Shown here in pieces: positions 47,303 to 57,356 of a stretch of 64,000 nucleotides of DNA. How positions within the stretch are numbered: the first letter of the stretch is position 1; the number at the start of each line of letters is the position of its first letter. Made by a program: the position numbers and the translations under genes. Below the pieces are notes generated by a model. It was not told the origin of the DNA. It did no database searches and saw only the letters and a list, made by a program, of their open reading frames with translations. The stretch lies in assembly GCF_000010125.1 (NCBI RefSeq), contig NC_007350.1:992001-1056000 (forward strand). Direction: 5' to 3'. This DNA comes from Staphylococcus saprophyticus subsp. saprophyticus ATCC 15305 = NCTC 7292 (GTDB lineage Bacteria > Bacillota > Bacilli > Staphylococcales > Staphylococcaceae).

Positions 47303-47614
47303 ATGGAATCTATCACAGTAACTGAACTAAAAGAGAAAATTTTGGATGCTAACCCAGTTAACATTGTGGACGTTAGAACTGATCAAGAAACAGCGATGGG
47401 TATCATTCCAGGTGCTGAAACCATTCCAATGAATAGTATTCCAGATAATCTAAACTATTTTAATGATAATGAAACGTATTATATTATCTGTAAAGCCGGT
47501 GGCAGAAGTGCGCAAGTCGTTCAATACCTTGAACAAAATGGCGTGAATGCAGTGAATGTTGAAGGTGGTATGGATGAATTTGGTGATGAAGGTTTAGATA
47601 TTAAAAGTATTTAA
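47303..47614 (+). CDS. Single-domain rhodanese-like protein
   Basis: A 103-residue rhodanese domain. The active-site loop CKAGGRSA begins with Cys63, which can carry a persulfide. IVDVRTDQE near residue 21 is the usual first motif. It lies 18 bases after leuS with its own AGGAGG site and is probably co-transcribed. A sulfur-transfer role is likely; the acceptor is unknown. Confidence 0.9.
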   Translation: MESITVTELKEKILDANPVNIVDVRTDQETAMGIIPGAETIPMNSIPDNLNYFNDNETYYIICKAGGRSAQVVQYLEQNGVNAVNVEGGMDEFGDEGLDIKSI

Positions 47615-47636
47615 TTATAAAATAAGTAGTTAATTA

Positions 47637-47668
47637 AAAGCCGAGACATAAGCATATGTCTCGGCTTT
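47637..47668 (+). terminator. Terminator of leuS-rhodanese
   Basis: A perfect 14-bp stem AAAGCCGAGACATA/TATGTCTCGGCTTT with a four-base loop. It shares the GAGACAT core with the other hairpins. Confidence 0.85.
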
Positions 47669-47794
47669 CTTAAGGTAATCAACAGTTTATTTATAATGGT
47701 TTATTTGTCCATATAGTAATGGCTTTACAGTGAATGATGCACTGTTACTTTATCAAATGTTAATGAAACTATTGGATTTCAATGTTATCTTTTA

Positions 47795-49063
47795 CTATAT
47801 ATCATCAATTTGGAAAAGGCTTGCATTAGTGCCAGCTACATGACCTGTGACAAGGGCGCTTGTGATATTATATCCACCTGTATAACCGTGGATATCCAGT
47901 ACTTCACCACATAAAAACAAACCAGGTACAAACTTAGACATCATTGTTTTGGGTTGTATTTCTTTTAATGAAACACCACCTCCTGTAACGAAGGCTTTTT
48001 CAATAGAAAGTGTGCCGTTAACCGTAAAGGTAAATCCTTTTAATAATTCTACAAGTTGATTAATTTGTGCGTTGGCAATATGGTGCGCTGTTAAATCATC
48101 TGAGATATGGGCTTGCTCAATTAAAAATAACAAATAGCGCTCTTCAATTAAGCCATGCAAACTATTTTTAACAAATTTATCAGGTGTTTCTTCTAACAAA
48201 CGTCTAATCTTTTGTTCGAGTTCATTTTTGGTAAGTTCAGGAAAGGCATCCAGTTGCATTTGAATATCTTGTTTTTTTTGATTCTTTTGTTCTTTATATA
48301 CAAATTGACTACACCTTAGTGCAGCGGGTCCACTAATTCCAAAGTGAGTGAATAACATATCCATTTGATGTGTTATTCGTGTTTTACCATTCTTTTTTAA
48401 AACGGATAGCGCAACATTTTTTAAACTCAAACCTTTGAGACGTTTGTTTTTGATAAATGTTTCAGAAGAAGTGATGGGTACTTCAGTTGGAAATAATTCA
48501 GTAATGGAATGTCCCAAGTGTTCGGCAAATTTATAACCATCACCTGTTGAACCAGTTTGAGGGACGCTTGTGCCACCCGTGGCAATAATTAAACTATTGC
48601 TTGAAAATTGTTGCTGATCATTTAATGTTACGGTGAAAGTATGTTGGTCCGTGTATTCAATTGATGATACAGTGGATTCTTCTTTTATTTCTACGTTATT
48701 CTGTTGCAAAGTATTGATGAGTGCGTCAACAACATCTTGTGCTTTATTAGAGACGGGGAACATACGACCGTGGTCTTCTTCCTTTAAAAGAACGCCTCTA
48801 GATTCGAAAAAATGGATGATAGATTCATTATCAAAAACAGAAAAAGGGCTATATAAAAATTTCCCATTACCGGGTATATTTTTGATGATTTCATCATAAG
48901 GTAAGCGATTTGTTACGTTGCAACGTCCGCCTCCAGAAATTTTCAATTTACGACCGAGTCCTTTTTTCTTTTCAATTAATAAAATATTATGATTATTGAG
49001 ACTTGCCGCAGCAGCTGCCATTAGCCCGCTAGGACCGCCACCGATTATAATTGTTTGATACAT
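47795..49063 (-). CDS. NAD(P)/FAD-dependent oxidoreductase, BaiN/RdsA (HI0933) family
   Basis: A 422-residue flavoprotein. The dinucleotide motif IIIGGGPSGLMAAAAA starts at residue 5. KLKISGGGRCNVTN and the C-terminal CGEVLDIHGYTGGYN are hallmarks of the HI0933-like family. Some members act in rRNA dihydrouridine formation (RdsA) and bile-acid reduction (BaiN); the substrate here is unknown. The start is ATG 49063 behind GGGAGG. It is divergent from the murJ-like gene. Confidence 0.9.
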   Translation of the reverse strand: MYQTIIIGGGPSGLMAAAAASLNNHNILLIEKKKGLGRKLKISGGGRCNVTNRLPYDEIIKNIPGNGKFLYSPFSVFDNESIIHFFESRGVLLKEEDHGRMFPVSNKAQDVVDALINTLQQNNVEIKEESTVSSIEYTDQHTFTVTLNDQQQFSSNSLIIATGGTSVPQTGSTGDGYKFAEHLGHSITELFPTEVPITSSETFIKNKRLKGLSLKNVALSVLKKNGKTRITHQMDMLFTHFGISGPAALRCSQFVYKEQKNQKKQDIQMQLDAFPELTKNELEQKIRRLLEETPDKFVKNSLHGLIEERYLLFLIEQAHISDDLTAHHIANAQINQLVELLKGFTFTVNGTLSIEKAFVTGGGVSLKEIQPKTMMSKFVPGLFLCGEVLDIHGYTGGYNITSALVTGHVAGTNASLFQIDDI

Positions 49064-49184
49064 TTTATTGCCTCCCATAAGCGTATAGTGTTATTTTATA
49101 GTAATATAGTTTTGAAAAAAAGTAGTTATCACGTTATTATTAAGATTACGAGTGTAAAATTTAATTTGAGATAGGACGATCTGA

Positions 49185-50822
49185 ATGAGTGAAAGTAAAG
49201 AGTTAGTGAGAGGGACCTTTTTAATTACGCTAAGTATTTTAATTACTAAAGTATTAGGTGTAATTTACATTATTCCATTCTACGCCATAATTGGTGGAGA
49301 AGAAAATCTGGCGCCTTTCAACTACGCGTATACCCCATATAATATTGCCATTGCCATCGCAACAGCAGGTGTGCCATTGGCAGCATCAAAATATGTTTCG
49401 AAATACAATGCGTTAGGCGCATATAAAATTAGTGAAAAACTATATAAATCTAGTTTTATTGTTATGACCATAACAGGATTTATTGGATTTTTAGTATTAT
49501 ATTTATTAGCTCCAAGCATAGCTGGTATTACATTAGCCAATAAAGGTCATGTAGATGGTGGCTGGACTGTTGATGATATTACTTGGATTATAAGAATTAT
49601 TAGTATCGTGGTCATTTTTATTCCATTATTAGCGACGTGGCGTGGTGTATTCCAAGGTTATAAATCTATGGGGCCAACTGCGGTATCAGAAGTTATAGAA
49701 CAAATTGCACGTATTTTATTCATTTTAATAGGAAGCTATTTAGTGCTTAATGTGTTTAATGGTAGTGTACTTGTAGCGAATGGTGTTGCGACGTTTGCAG
49801 CGGCAATCGGTGCAATCGCAGCAATCATCGTCTTATGGTATTACTGGAGAAAAAGAAAGAGCAACATAGAACGCATGGTTGCAACGGATCATACAGGTAT
49901 GGATGTCTCATATGGCAAGATGTATAAAGAGATTATTTCATATAGTATTCCTTTCGTTATTGTAAGTTTGAACTTCCCGCTGTTTAATTTAGTCGATCAG
50001 TTTACACATAACAGTGCGTTGAATTTAGCAGGTGTACCAAGCAATTTGCATGATTACTTTTTCTCAATTCTGAATATGACAACTAACAAAATTGTGATGA
50101 TTCCGACATCTTTATCAGCGGGTTTTGCTGTGAGTTTGATTCCATTCATTACAAAGACTTATGCATCAGGCCAGTTACATGAAATGCACAGACAAATACG
50201 CACATCTTTAGGTGTATTAATGTACATAACAGTGCCAGCCAGTTTAGGTATTATGGCATTGTCCTTACCTCTGTATACAGTTTTCTATAGTTATAATATT
50301 GACGGTAGCCATTTATTATTTTATTATGCACCCGTTGCAATATTAATCGCGTTATTAAGTGTGACAGCGTCAATGTTACAAGGTATAGATAAACAAAAAT
50401 TAACAGTATTTGTCATTTTAGCAGCAGTAGTAATAAAAATTATTTTAAACACGCCGCTTATAGTTACTTTCCATACGGCAGGCGCAATTTTAAGTACGGC
50501 AATCGCGTTATTATTTGCAGTGTTATGTAATTTTTATATTCTTAAAAAGTATGCGAAATTTAACTTTTCTGAGACTTGGTTACACTTTGGAAAAATATTT
50601 ATGTATGGATTTATCATGATGATTGGGGTTGAATTGACATTCTTCATATTACAAATGTTTATTTCTCCAGAACATAAAATAGGTTCTCTAATTATTCTTG
50701 TTATAAGTGTTGTGTTAGGTATGCTGATTTATGGTAGCATGACAATGAAAACAAGACTTGCTGATCAATTCTTAGGTGAAATTCCAAATAAAATCAGACG
50801 CAAATTAGGTATTATTAAATGA
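49185..50822 (+). CDS. murJ: MurJ-type lipid II flippase (SpoVB/YtgP-like)
   Basis: A 545-residue MOP-superfamily membrane protein with about 14 hydrophobic segments and a short basic tail (LGEIPNKIRRKLG). Its position next to the rsuA-like gene and pepV matches the essential S. aureus flippase gene SAV1754, which moves lipid-linked cell-wall precursor outward. This rests on recalled synteny and fold rather than a motif. Its last four bases overlap the start of the next gene. Confidence 0.85.
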   Translation: MSESKELVRGTFLITLSILITKVLGVIYIIPFYAIIGGEENLAPFNYAYTPYNIAIAIATAGVPLAASKYVSKYNALGAYKISEKLYKSSFIVMTITGFIGFLVLYLLAPSIAGITLANKGHVDGGWTVDDITWIIRIISIVVIFIPLLATWRGVFQGYKSMGPTAVSEVIEQIARILFILIGSYLVLNVFNGSVLVANGVATFAAAIGAIAAIIVLWYYWRKRKSNIERMVATDHTGMDVSYGKMYKEIISYSIPFVIVSLNFPLFNLVDQFTHNSALNLAGVPSNLHDYFFSILNMTTNKIVMIPTSLSAGFAVSLIPFITKTYASGQLHEMHRQIRTSLGVLMYITVPASLGIMALSLPLYTVFYSYNIDGSHLLFYYAPVAILIALLSVTASMLQGIDKQKLTVFVILAAVVIKIILNTPLIVTFHTAGAILSTAIALLFAVLCNFYILKKYAKFNFSETWLHFGKIFMYGFIMMIGVELTFFILQMFISPEHKIGSLIILVISVVLGMLIYGSMTMKTRLADQFLGEIPNKIRRKLGIIK

Positions 50823-51517
50823 GATTAGATAAATTTTTATCAAATATGGGTGTTGGCACTCGAACAGAAGTAAAACAACGCTTAAAAAAGAAGCAAGTCA
50901 CAATTGATGATAAGGTAGAAACGTCACCTAAGAAGCAAATTAATCCAGAACTAGAAATAGTGAAAGTCAATGACCAAAAGATAGACTTTGTTAACAAAGT
51001 CTATCTCATGCTTAATAAACCTAAGGACTATATATCAGCTACAACAGATGAACAGCACAAGACAGTGCTCGATTTAATAGAGGACTATAGATACTTAGAT
51101 TTGTTTCCAGTCGGCCGATTAGATAAAGATACAGAAGGACTTTTATTGATTACCAATGATGGACAATTTAATCACGAATTAATGAGTCCTGGTAAACATG
51201 TCGCTAAAACTTATGAAGTGATTTCTCAAAAAAACATTACAAAAAATGATATAAATGCATTTAAAGTGGGTATTGAATTAAATGAGGGATTGGCGAAACC
51301 TGCAAAATTAGTCCAAGGTGATGAATTAAACAAATCGTTTGTCACAATATATGAAGGACGTTACCATCAAGTGAAGCGAATGTTTCATGCTATAGATAAT
51401 GAAGTCTTAGCTTTGAAACGTATTCGTATTGGCGACTTACAACTTGATTCAACATTAGCATCAGGAGAATATCGTCATTTAACTCAGCAAGATTTTAAAC
51501 TATTAGGATTAAAATAA
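50819..51517 (+). CDS. 16S rRNA pseudouridine synthase, RsuA/RluB family
   Basis: A 232-residue protein. An N-terminal S4 RNA-binding domain (residues 1-50, MRLDKFLSNMGVGTRTEV) precedes the synthase domain, whose catalytic Asp102 lies in GRLDKDTEGLLLITNDG. The motif YHQVKRMF lies near the end. It modifies uridine in rRNA. ATGA overlap with the flippase gene shows coupled translation. Confidence 0.93.
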   Translation: MRLDKFLSNMGVGTRTEVKQRLKKKQVTIDDKVETSPKKQINPELEIVKVNDQKIDFVNKVYLMLNKPKDYISATTDEQHKTVLDLIEDYRYLDLFPVGRLDKDTEGLLLITNDGQFNHELMSPGKHVAKTYEVISQKNITKNDINAFKVGIELNEGLAKPAKLVQGDELNKSFVTIYEGRYHQVKRMFHAIDNEVLALKRIRIGDLQLDSTLASGEYRHLTQQDFKLLGLK

Positions 51518-51535
51518 AGAAGAGGTGTAAATATT

Positions 51536-51949
51536 ATGTCAAAATTATTTAAAGCAATCGTAGGCATAGGGGGAGCAGCTGCAGCAGTAGTGCTTTCCCA
51601 AAAAGAAAATAGAGATAAATTAAAAGATGAGTACAGTAAATACAAATCTAATCCAGAATCATACAAACAAAATGCAAAAGATATCGCTAGTCAAATCAGT
51701 TCAAAAGCTGGCGAAACATATAATGAAGTAAAACAGGATCCTAAAGGTTATGCTTCAAAAGTAAAACAAGATCCTAAAGGTTTCATTAATGAACAAAAAG
51801 ATCGTTTCTCTAATGTGTCTGAACAAGAAGAAGAGCACGTTGAAGAAGCAAGATTTACAGATGAAGGTGCAGCCGATCCTTCAAACAATTTACGAGTTGT
51901 AACTGAAGAAGAGTTAAAAAATAATAGCAATAAACATGACGGTAAGTAA
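51536..51949 (+). CDS. YtxH-like stress-type protein
   Basis: A 137-residue protein with a short hydrophobic N-terminus (AIVGIGGAAAAVVLS) and a long charged helical region. That region contains a tandem repeat (VKQDPKGYASK, VKQDPKGFINE) and an acidic tail. It resembles YtxH/general-stress proteins, as does the gene at 3362. It starts 18 bases after the pseudouridine synthase gene with an AGAGGTG site and ends its operon. Confidence 0.8.
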   Translation: MSKLFKAIVGIGGAAAAVVLSQKENRDKLKDEYSKYKSNPESYKQNAKDIASQISSKAGETYNEVKQDPKGYASKVKQDPKGFINEQKDRFSNVSEQEEEHVEEARFTDEGAADPSNNLRVVTEEELKNNSNKHDGK

Positions 51950-51971
51950 TACGTTGTCATGATTTTATATC

Positions 51972-52003
51972 AAACCTAGTTCGCAATTGGAACTAGGTTT
52001 TTT
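51972..52003 (+). terminator. Terminator of the murJ operon
   Basis: A perfect 11-bp stem AAACCTAGTTC/GAACTAGGTTT (51972-51982 with 51990-52000) plus T residues. Confidence 0.85.
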
Positions 52004-52168
52004 ATATTAATACAGTTTATATATATAGTAAAAGTAAGCGGTTTAACTGTTTTATTATAAAGCATAACAGTTAATTTTTTTGTTTTATGATTACATCTCA
52101 CTGTAGTTTCTCTACGACTTCATGTAAAATATTAAGTATATAAGTTATAAGAAGGAAGTTGATTGTAT

Positions 52169-53578
52169 ATGTGGAGAGACAAAGTAAAAGAATATGAGGA
52201 TTTCATACTAGAAGATTTGAAAGGTTTACTTTCAATTGAAAGTGTAAGAGAAGACGATAAAGCTTCTGCTGAAAATCCAGTAGGACCTGGACCTAGACAA
52301 GCTTTAGATTACATGTATAAAATCGCAGAACGTGACGGCTTTGGCACACATGATGTTGATCATATCGCGGGACGTATTGAAGCGGGTAAAGGCGATGATG
52401 TATTTGGTATTTTATGCCATGTGGATGTTGTACCTGCAGGCGATGGATGGGATTCAGATCCGTTCAATCCAGTAGTAACTGATGATAAAATTATTGCTCG
52501 TGGTACGTTAGATGATAAAGGGCCGACCATTGCTGCTTATTATGCAGTTAAAATTTTAAATGAAATGAATGTAAACTGGAAGAAACGTATACATATTATT
52601 ATTGGTACAGATGAAGAGTCTGATTGGAAATGTACTGAGCGTTATTTCCAAACAGAAGAAATGCCTGAATTAGGGTTCGCTCCAGACGCTGAATTTCCTG
52701 CTATTCATGGTGAAAAAGGAATAAGCACGTTTGATGTAATTCAAAATGAAAAAGCAGATGATCAAGATGAGCCTGAATATGAATTGCGTTCATTTGTATC
52801 AGGACAAAGATATAACATGGTGCCTGATGAAGCGATTGCCAATGTAGCTGTTAAAGAAAATATGACAGATGTTATCCAAAATTTTGAACAATACTTAAAC
52901 GAGCATGACGTTGAAGGTGAAAGTGTTGTAGATAGCGGTGTCTTGGTGCTTAAAGTACAAGGTAAAGCGGTTCATGGGATGGATCCATCTATAGGCGTCA
53001 ATGCAGGATTATATTTACTTAACTTCCTTGCAACATTAAATTTAGATAAAACTGCTGCAAATTTCGTAGCGTTTAGCGAACGATACTTGTTTGAGTCACA
53101 TTTTGGAGAAAAAATGGGAATGAAATTCCACACAGATGTTATGGGCGACGTGACTACTAATGTTGGAATTATCACTTATGATAATCAAGATGGTGGCAAA
53201 TTCGGCATTAATTTAAGATATCCAGAAGGTTTTGAATTTGAAGAATCGTTAACAAGATTCAAGGGAGAAATTCAATCACTAGGATTTTCAATTGAGTTAG
53301 GTAAAAATCAAACACCACATTATGTAGAAAAAGACGACCCATTCTTACAAAGCTTAGTACAAGCCTACCGTAACCAAACTGGTGATGATACAGAACCGTA
53401 TACGATTGGTGGCGGTACTTATGCACGAAATTTAGATAAAGGTGTTGCATTTGGTGCGATGTTTAGTGATTCTGAAGATTTAATGCATCAAAAAAATGAA
53501 TATATAACTAAAAAACAATTATTCAATGCGACAAGTATCTATTTAGAATCATTATATAAATTGTGTGTGGAGGAATAA
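52169..53578 (+). CDS. pepV: Dipeptidase PepV
   Basis: A 469-residue M20-family zinc dipeptidase. Metal ligands begin with His84 and Asp86 ([12 protein letters not shown]), followed by [17 protein letters not shown] and a late HQKNEY. A lid domain is inserted around residues 185-300. It cleaves unspecific dipeptides in the cytoplasm. The start is ATG 52169; TTG 52163 is two codons upstream. The dat start lies directly after its stop. Confidence 0.95.
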   Translation: MWRDKVKEYEDFILEDLKGLLSIESVREDDKASAENPVGPGPRQALDYMYKIAERDGFGTHDVDHIAGRIEAGKGDDVFGILCHVDVVPAGDGWDSDPFNPVVTDDKIIARGTLDDKGPTIAAYYAVKILNEMNVNWKKRIHIIIGTDEESDWKCTERYFQTEEMPELGFAPDAEFPAIHGEKGISTFDVIQNEKADDQDEPEYELRSFVSGQRYNMVPDEAIANVAVKENMTDVIQNFEQYLNEHDVEGESVVDSGVLVLKVQGKAVHGMDPSIGVNAGLYLLNFLATLNLDKTAANFVAFSERYLFESHFGEKMGMKFHTDVMGDVTTNVGIITYDNQDGGKFGINLRYPEGFEFEESLTRFKGEIQSLGFSIELGKNQTPHYVEKDDPFLQSLVQAYRNQTGDDTEPYTIGGGTYARNLDKGVAFGAMFSDSEDLMHQKNEYITKKQLFNATSIYLESLYKLCVEE

Positions 53579-53580
53579 AT

Positions 53581-54426
53581 ATGACAAAAGTATTAATAAA
53601 TGAAAAACTCGTTGATGAACAAGATGCAAATGTGCCTTATAATGATAGAGGTTATGTATTTGGCGACGGTATTTATGAATATATTAGAGTATATGATAAT
53701 AGTGTATTTACTGCTAAGGAACATTTTGAAAGACTTTTACGTAGTGCAAAAGAAATTGGTCTTGAATTAAAATATAACGTTGAGGAACTTACGGAATTAA
53801 TACAGGAGTTATTATCAACAAATGGTGTGATTAATGGTGGTGTCTACATTCAAGTTACACGTGGTGCCGCACCGCGTGATCATGCCTTTCCAACACCTTC
53901 TGTTGAAACCAATATTATGGCTTTCACTAAATCATATGATCGTCCTTACAAATCATTAGAAGAAGGTATTAATGCGATCACTACTGAAGATATTCGTTGG
54001 TTAAGATGCGATATTAAGAGTTTAAACTTGTTGGGTAATGTATTAGCTAAAGAATATGCAGTTAAATATAATGCTCAAGAAGCAATACAACATCGTGGTG
54101 ATATTGTCACAGAAGGTTCTTCTAGTAATGTGTATGCAATCAAAGATGGTGAAATCTATACACATCCTGTAAATAATTATATTTTAAATGGTATTACGCG
54201 TATGGTAATTAAATCTGTTGCTGAAGATAAAGGGATACCTTTTAATGAAGAAACGTTTACATTAGACTTTTTGAAAAGTGCGGATGAAATCATTGTATCA
54301 AGTACTTCAATTGAGGTTATGCCAGTTGTTAAATTAAACGGTGAAAATGTCGGTGATGGTCAAGTTGGTTCGATAACAAAATCATTGCAAGAAGGATTTA
54401 ACAGATACATTGATACACATAGTTAA
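53581..54426 (+). CDS. dat: D-alanine aminotransferase
   Basis: A 281-residue PLP enzyme of fold type IV that interconverts D-alanine and D-glutamate keto pairs, feeding cell-wall D-amino acids. The PLP lysine is Lys146 ([10 protein letters not shown]). The phosphate-binding residues lie in [10 protein letters not shown], and Glu178-like [10 protein letters not shown] is typical. Start ATG 53581 behind GGAGG, two bases after pepV, forming a pepV-dat unit. No simple terminator follows directly. Confidence 0.96.
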   Translation: MTKVLINEKLVDEQDANVPYNDRGYVFGDGIYEYIRVYDNSVFTAKEHFERLLRSAKEIGLELKYNVEELTELIQELLSTNGVINGGVYIQVTRGAAPRDHAFPTPSVETNIMAFTKSYDRPYKSLEEGINAITTEDIRWLRCDIKSLNLLGNVLAKEYAVKYNAQEAIQHRGDIVTEGSSSNVYAIKDGEIYTHPVNNYILNGITRMVIKSVAEDKGIPFNEETFTLDFLKSADEIIVSSTSIEVMPVVKLNGENVGDGQVGSITKSLQEGFNRYIDTHS

Positions 54427-54738
54427 TATTTTCAATAAATAGATAGAAAATATAACAAAAATTCATATTAAATTATGTTATAATGCTAACTGAGCCGTTT
54501 GAAAGAAACTAATAGAAATAAGAAAGTAAAAAGTGACTTTTTGTTTCTCATTATTGGTTGAAATTCATACCCAAACATTATAAAATCTTTTATGAGTCTT
54601 GAAATTGAACGAGAAAAATTTCTTGAAAAAAGATAGAGAAATATTAAAAAATATGCTCTGTTTGGGTTTCTTTTATGGTATGCTATAAAAGTTACTATAA
54701 TTTGAAAATCAGTTATTTATAATTTTAAAAATTAACTT

Positions 54739-54837
54739 GAGCCACATGGGACATTATGCTAGTCATAACACTTGAGACAGCATAAATTATGGTTGAAGTT
54801 TAAAAAATTTGCTATAGAAAATGATTATATATGGCTC
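54739..54837 (+). promoter_or_regulatory. Candidate antiterminator pairing in the ytmP leader
   Basis: GAGCCACAT (54739-54747) can pair with ATATGGCTC (54829-54837) at eight of nine positions. The latter is also the left arm of the terminator, so the two structures exclude each other. Enclosed is a hairpin ATTATGCT/AGCATAAAT at about 54753-54786. Confidence 0.5.
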
Positions 54838-54866
54838 TCGAAAAATGTTTTTCAGGAGCCATTTTC
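54831..54866 (+). terminator. Terminator in the ytmP leader
   Basis: ATGGCTC (54831-54837) pairs with GAGCCAT (54856-54862), extended by a GAAAAA/TTTTTC inner stem after one mismatch, and is followed by TTTTCT. It lies 24 bases before the ytmP start. Confidence 0.8.
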
Positions 54867-54889
54867 TAATTGAAAGTGAGGTGAACGTG

Positions 54890-55681
54890 TTGGAGCAGTT
54901 TTATCAATTGGGATGGACGCTTGACTCAGCAGGCGGTGCATCGGGTGAGGCATACATGGCCGAACAGGATGGACAAAAATTATTCTTAAAAAGAAATTCA
55001 AATCCATTTATAGCTGCATTATCAGCTGAAGGTATTGTGCCTAAACTTGTATGGACGAAACGCATTGAAACTGGCGAAGTTGTAACAGCACAACATTGGA
55101 AAAATGGTAGAGAACTTACTTTCAATGAAATGCATGAACAACGTGTAGCGAATTTATTGAAAAAAATTCATAGTTCAAAGACATTATTAAACATGCTAAA
55201 ACGTATGGAAATGGAACCTATCACGCCAGATATTTTATTAAATAAAATAAATGCTTCGTTATCAAGAGATGTACTGACACATCACGTGGTTAGAAAAGCT
55301 TTAACGTATTTGGAAGATCACATACCTAACTTAGATCCTCGTTTCTTTACAGTTGTTCATGGTGATGTTAACCATAATAATTGGTTGTTATCAGATCATG
55401 ATGAGCTATATCTCGTTGATTGGGAAGGTGCAATGATTGCTGATCCCGCAATTGATTTAGGTATGCTGCTATACAATTACGTTCCAGAAAATAAATGGCC
55501 AGAGTGGTTAAACGTGTATGGTACAAAAGATTCAATGGATTTACAAAAACGTATGAAGTGGTATACCGTTGTACAATCTATCGGTATGGTTCAATGGTAT
55601 GAAGAACAAAAACGTTACAAAGATATGAATATGTGGCTAACTTTTTTAAATCAAGTGATGAATAATAATGCTTTTATATAA
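54890..55681 (+). CDS. ytmP: Phosphotransferase-family protein YtmP
   Basis: A 263-residue protein of the aminoglycoside phosphotransferase/choline kinase fold. The catalytic loop is VHGDVNHNNWLL and the metal motif is LVDWEGAMIADPAID; the nucleotide lysine is in FLKRN. The substrate is unknown. TTG 54890, with GAGGTG seven bases upstream, is the likely start, although GTG 54887 is adjacent. The next gene, trmB, follows after 12 bases. Expression is probably set by the leader terminator. Confidence 0.88.
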   Translation: MEQFYQLGWTLDSAGGASGEAYMAEQDGQKLFLKRNSNPFIAALSAEGIVPKLVWTKRIETGEVVTAQHWKNGRELTFNEMHEQRVANLLKKIHSSKTLLNMLKRMEMEPITPDILLNKINASLSRDVLTHHVVRKALTYLEDHIPNLDPRFFTVVHGDVNHNNWLLSDHDELYLVDWEGAMIADPAIDLGMLLYNYVPENKWPEWLNVYGTKDSMDLQKRMKWYTVVQSIGMVQWYEEQKRYKDMNMWLTFLNQVMNNNAFI

Positions 55682-55693
55682 GGAGTTATCAAA

Positions 55694-56329
55694 ATGAGAA
55701 TGCGCTATAAGCCTTGGGCAGAGGACTACTTAAAAAAAGAACCGAATATAGTTGATATCGATGGTAGTCATGCAGGGCGAATCAGTGAATGGTTTGATAA
55801 TGATCAACCGATTTATATTGAAGTAGGATCAGGTAGGGGTCAATTCATAACTACGCTTGCAGCAAAACATCCCGAAATAAACTTTATCTCTATGGAAAGA
55901 GAGAAAAGTGTTATGATAAAAGTCTTAGATAAAGTTATTGAACAAGGCTTAACAAATATCAAGTTAATTTGTAATGATGCAATTGAACTTAACGATTATT
56001 TCAAAGATGGAGAAGTATCAAGATTATACCTTAATTTCTCAGATCCATGGCCTAAAAAAAGACATACTAAACGTCGTTTGACATATCAAACATACCTAGC
56101 ATTGTATAAACAAGTTTTAAAAGATGATGGTGAAATCCATTTTAAAACAGACAATCGTGGTCTGTTTGCATATAGTTTAGAAAGTATGTCTCAATTTGGT
56201 ATGTATTTTACAAAAATCAACCTGAATTTGCATGAAGAAGATGATGAAGAGAATATTGAGACTGAATACGAAAGAAAATTTTCTGATAAAGGTTCAAGAA
56301 TTTATCGTATGGAAGCTAAGTTTCATTAA
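55694..56329 (+). CDS. trmB: tRNA (guanine-N7-)-methyltransferase TrmB
   Basis: A 211-residue class I methyltransferase that makes m7G46 in tRNA. The SAM motif is [10 protein letters not shown] (near residue 39), and the catalytic/tRNA-binding segment is [15 protein letters not shown]. The C-terminus carries the family [11 protein letters not shown]. Start ATG 55694 behind AAGGAG. Confidence 0.96.
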   Translation: MRMRYKPWAEDYLKKEPNIVDIDGSHAGRISEWFDNDQPIYIEVGSGRGQFITTLAAKHPEINFISMEREKSVMIKVLDKVIEQGLTNIKLICNDAIELNDYFKDGEVSRLYLNFSDPWPKKRHTKRRLTYQTYLALYKQVLKDDGEIHFKTDNRGLFAYSLESMSQFGMYFTKINLNLHEEDDEENIETEYERKFSDKGSRIYRMEAKFH

Positions 56330-56345
56330 ATATAATTACGCACTC

Positions 56346-56379
56346 AATTGATAGGACATAGGTTCTATCAATTTTTTTA
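56346..56379 (+). terminator. Terminator of ytmP-trmB
   Basis: A 9-bp stem AATTGATAG/CTATCAATT (56346-56354 with 56365-56373) and a T run. Confidence 0.8.
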
Positions 56380-56528
56380 TGTCCAAATTAAGATTTTTAT
56401 AATTTAATGTAAATAGAATTGTGCTAATTTAAATGTACTTATGTCCAATATTTTACCTAGAACATTGTTTGTATTACTATTAATATTAAGTAGTTATTGT
56501 GTTTATATTTTACGAGGAGGATAAGTAG

Positions 56529-57356
56529 ATGAAATTAGGGGATTTTCGTATACATTATTTAAATGGTGGTATCACTCACATTGATGGTGGCGCAATGTTT
56601 GGCGTGGTGCCTAAGGCGTTATGGACTAAAAAATATGAAGTGAATGATAAGAATCAAATTCCATTACCAACGCATCCAATATTAATACAATCAAACGATT
56701 ATAATATTATCATTGATACAGGTATAGGTTCAGGAAAATTAACAGATAAAGAACGTAGAAATTTTGGAGCTCATTATGAAAGCCAAATTAGTGAAGACTT
56801 AAAGGCTTTAGATTTAACGACTGCAGATATTGATTATGTATTAATGACACATTTACATTTCGATCATGCTGCTGGATTAACAGATAATGAGGGTAATTCA
56901 ATTTTTAATAAAGCAATCCATGTGATTCAACAAGATGAATGGCATGAATTTCAAAGCCCTAATATACGCAGTAAATCAACATATTGGCCAAAGAATAATG
57001 GAGATTTTAAAAAACGATTACTATTGTTTGAAAATGAAATCGAAATAGTGCCAGGTATTAAAATGATTCATACGGGCGGTCATAGTTTTGGTCATGCAAT
57101 CATTACAATTGAAAGTCAGAATGAAAAAGCGGTGCATATGGGTGATATTTTTCCAACAACTGCACATAGAAATCCATTATGGGTTACAGCTTATGATGAT
57201 TACCCTATGCAATCAATTAGAGAAAAAGAACGTTTAGTACCGTATTATATTCATCAAAATTATTGGTTTTTATATTATCATGATGTGAATTATTTTGCGG
57301 TGAAATTTGATAAGCAAAATATAACTGAATTTGATACATTTATTTCTAGGAATTAA
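56529..57356 (+). CDS. ytnP: Metallo-beta-lactamase-fold hydrolase, YtnP-like lactonase
   Basis: A 275-residue MBL protein. The zinc motif HLHFDH has His108, His110, Asp112 and His113, followed by a second histidine in GGHSFGH and the bridging Asp in MGDIFPT. Relatives (YtnP) open lactone rings and are called quorum-quenching lactonases; the natural substrate here is unknown. Start ATG 56529 behind GAGGAGG. A large hairpin follows. Confidence 0.9.
   Translation: MKLGDFRIHYLNGGITHIDGGAMFGVVPKALWTKKYEVNDKNQIPLPTHPILIQSNDYNIIIDTGIGSGKLTDKERRNFGAHYESQISEDLKALDLTTADIDYVLMTHLHFDHAAGLTDNEGNSIFNKAIHVIQQDEWHEFQSPNIRSKSTYWPKNNGDFKKRLLLFENEIEIVPGIKMIHTGGHSFGHAIITIESQNEKAVHMGDIFPTTAHRNPLWVTAYDDYPMQSIREKERLVPYYIHQNYWFLYYHDVNYFAVKFDKQNITEFDTFISRN

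Larger units (their letters stand above)
54427..54889 (+). ncRNA. Structured leader or small RNA region between dat and ytmP, class unknown
   Basis: A 460-base gap with no gene-like frame but several strong structure signals. Part 1 (54479-54672) begins at a TATAAT (54479-54484). It has an imperfect hairpin at 54517-54552 and closes with ACCCAAACA (54569-54577) against TGTTTGGGT (54659-54667), then a T-rich stretch. Part 2 (54696-54870) follows another TATAAT (54696-54701). It has a P1-like pair, an inner hairpin and a terminator directly before ytmP. I recognise no known riboswitch, T-box or named small RNA. Confidence 0.6.
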
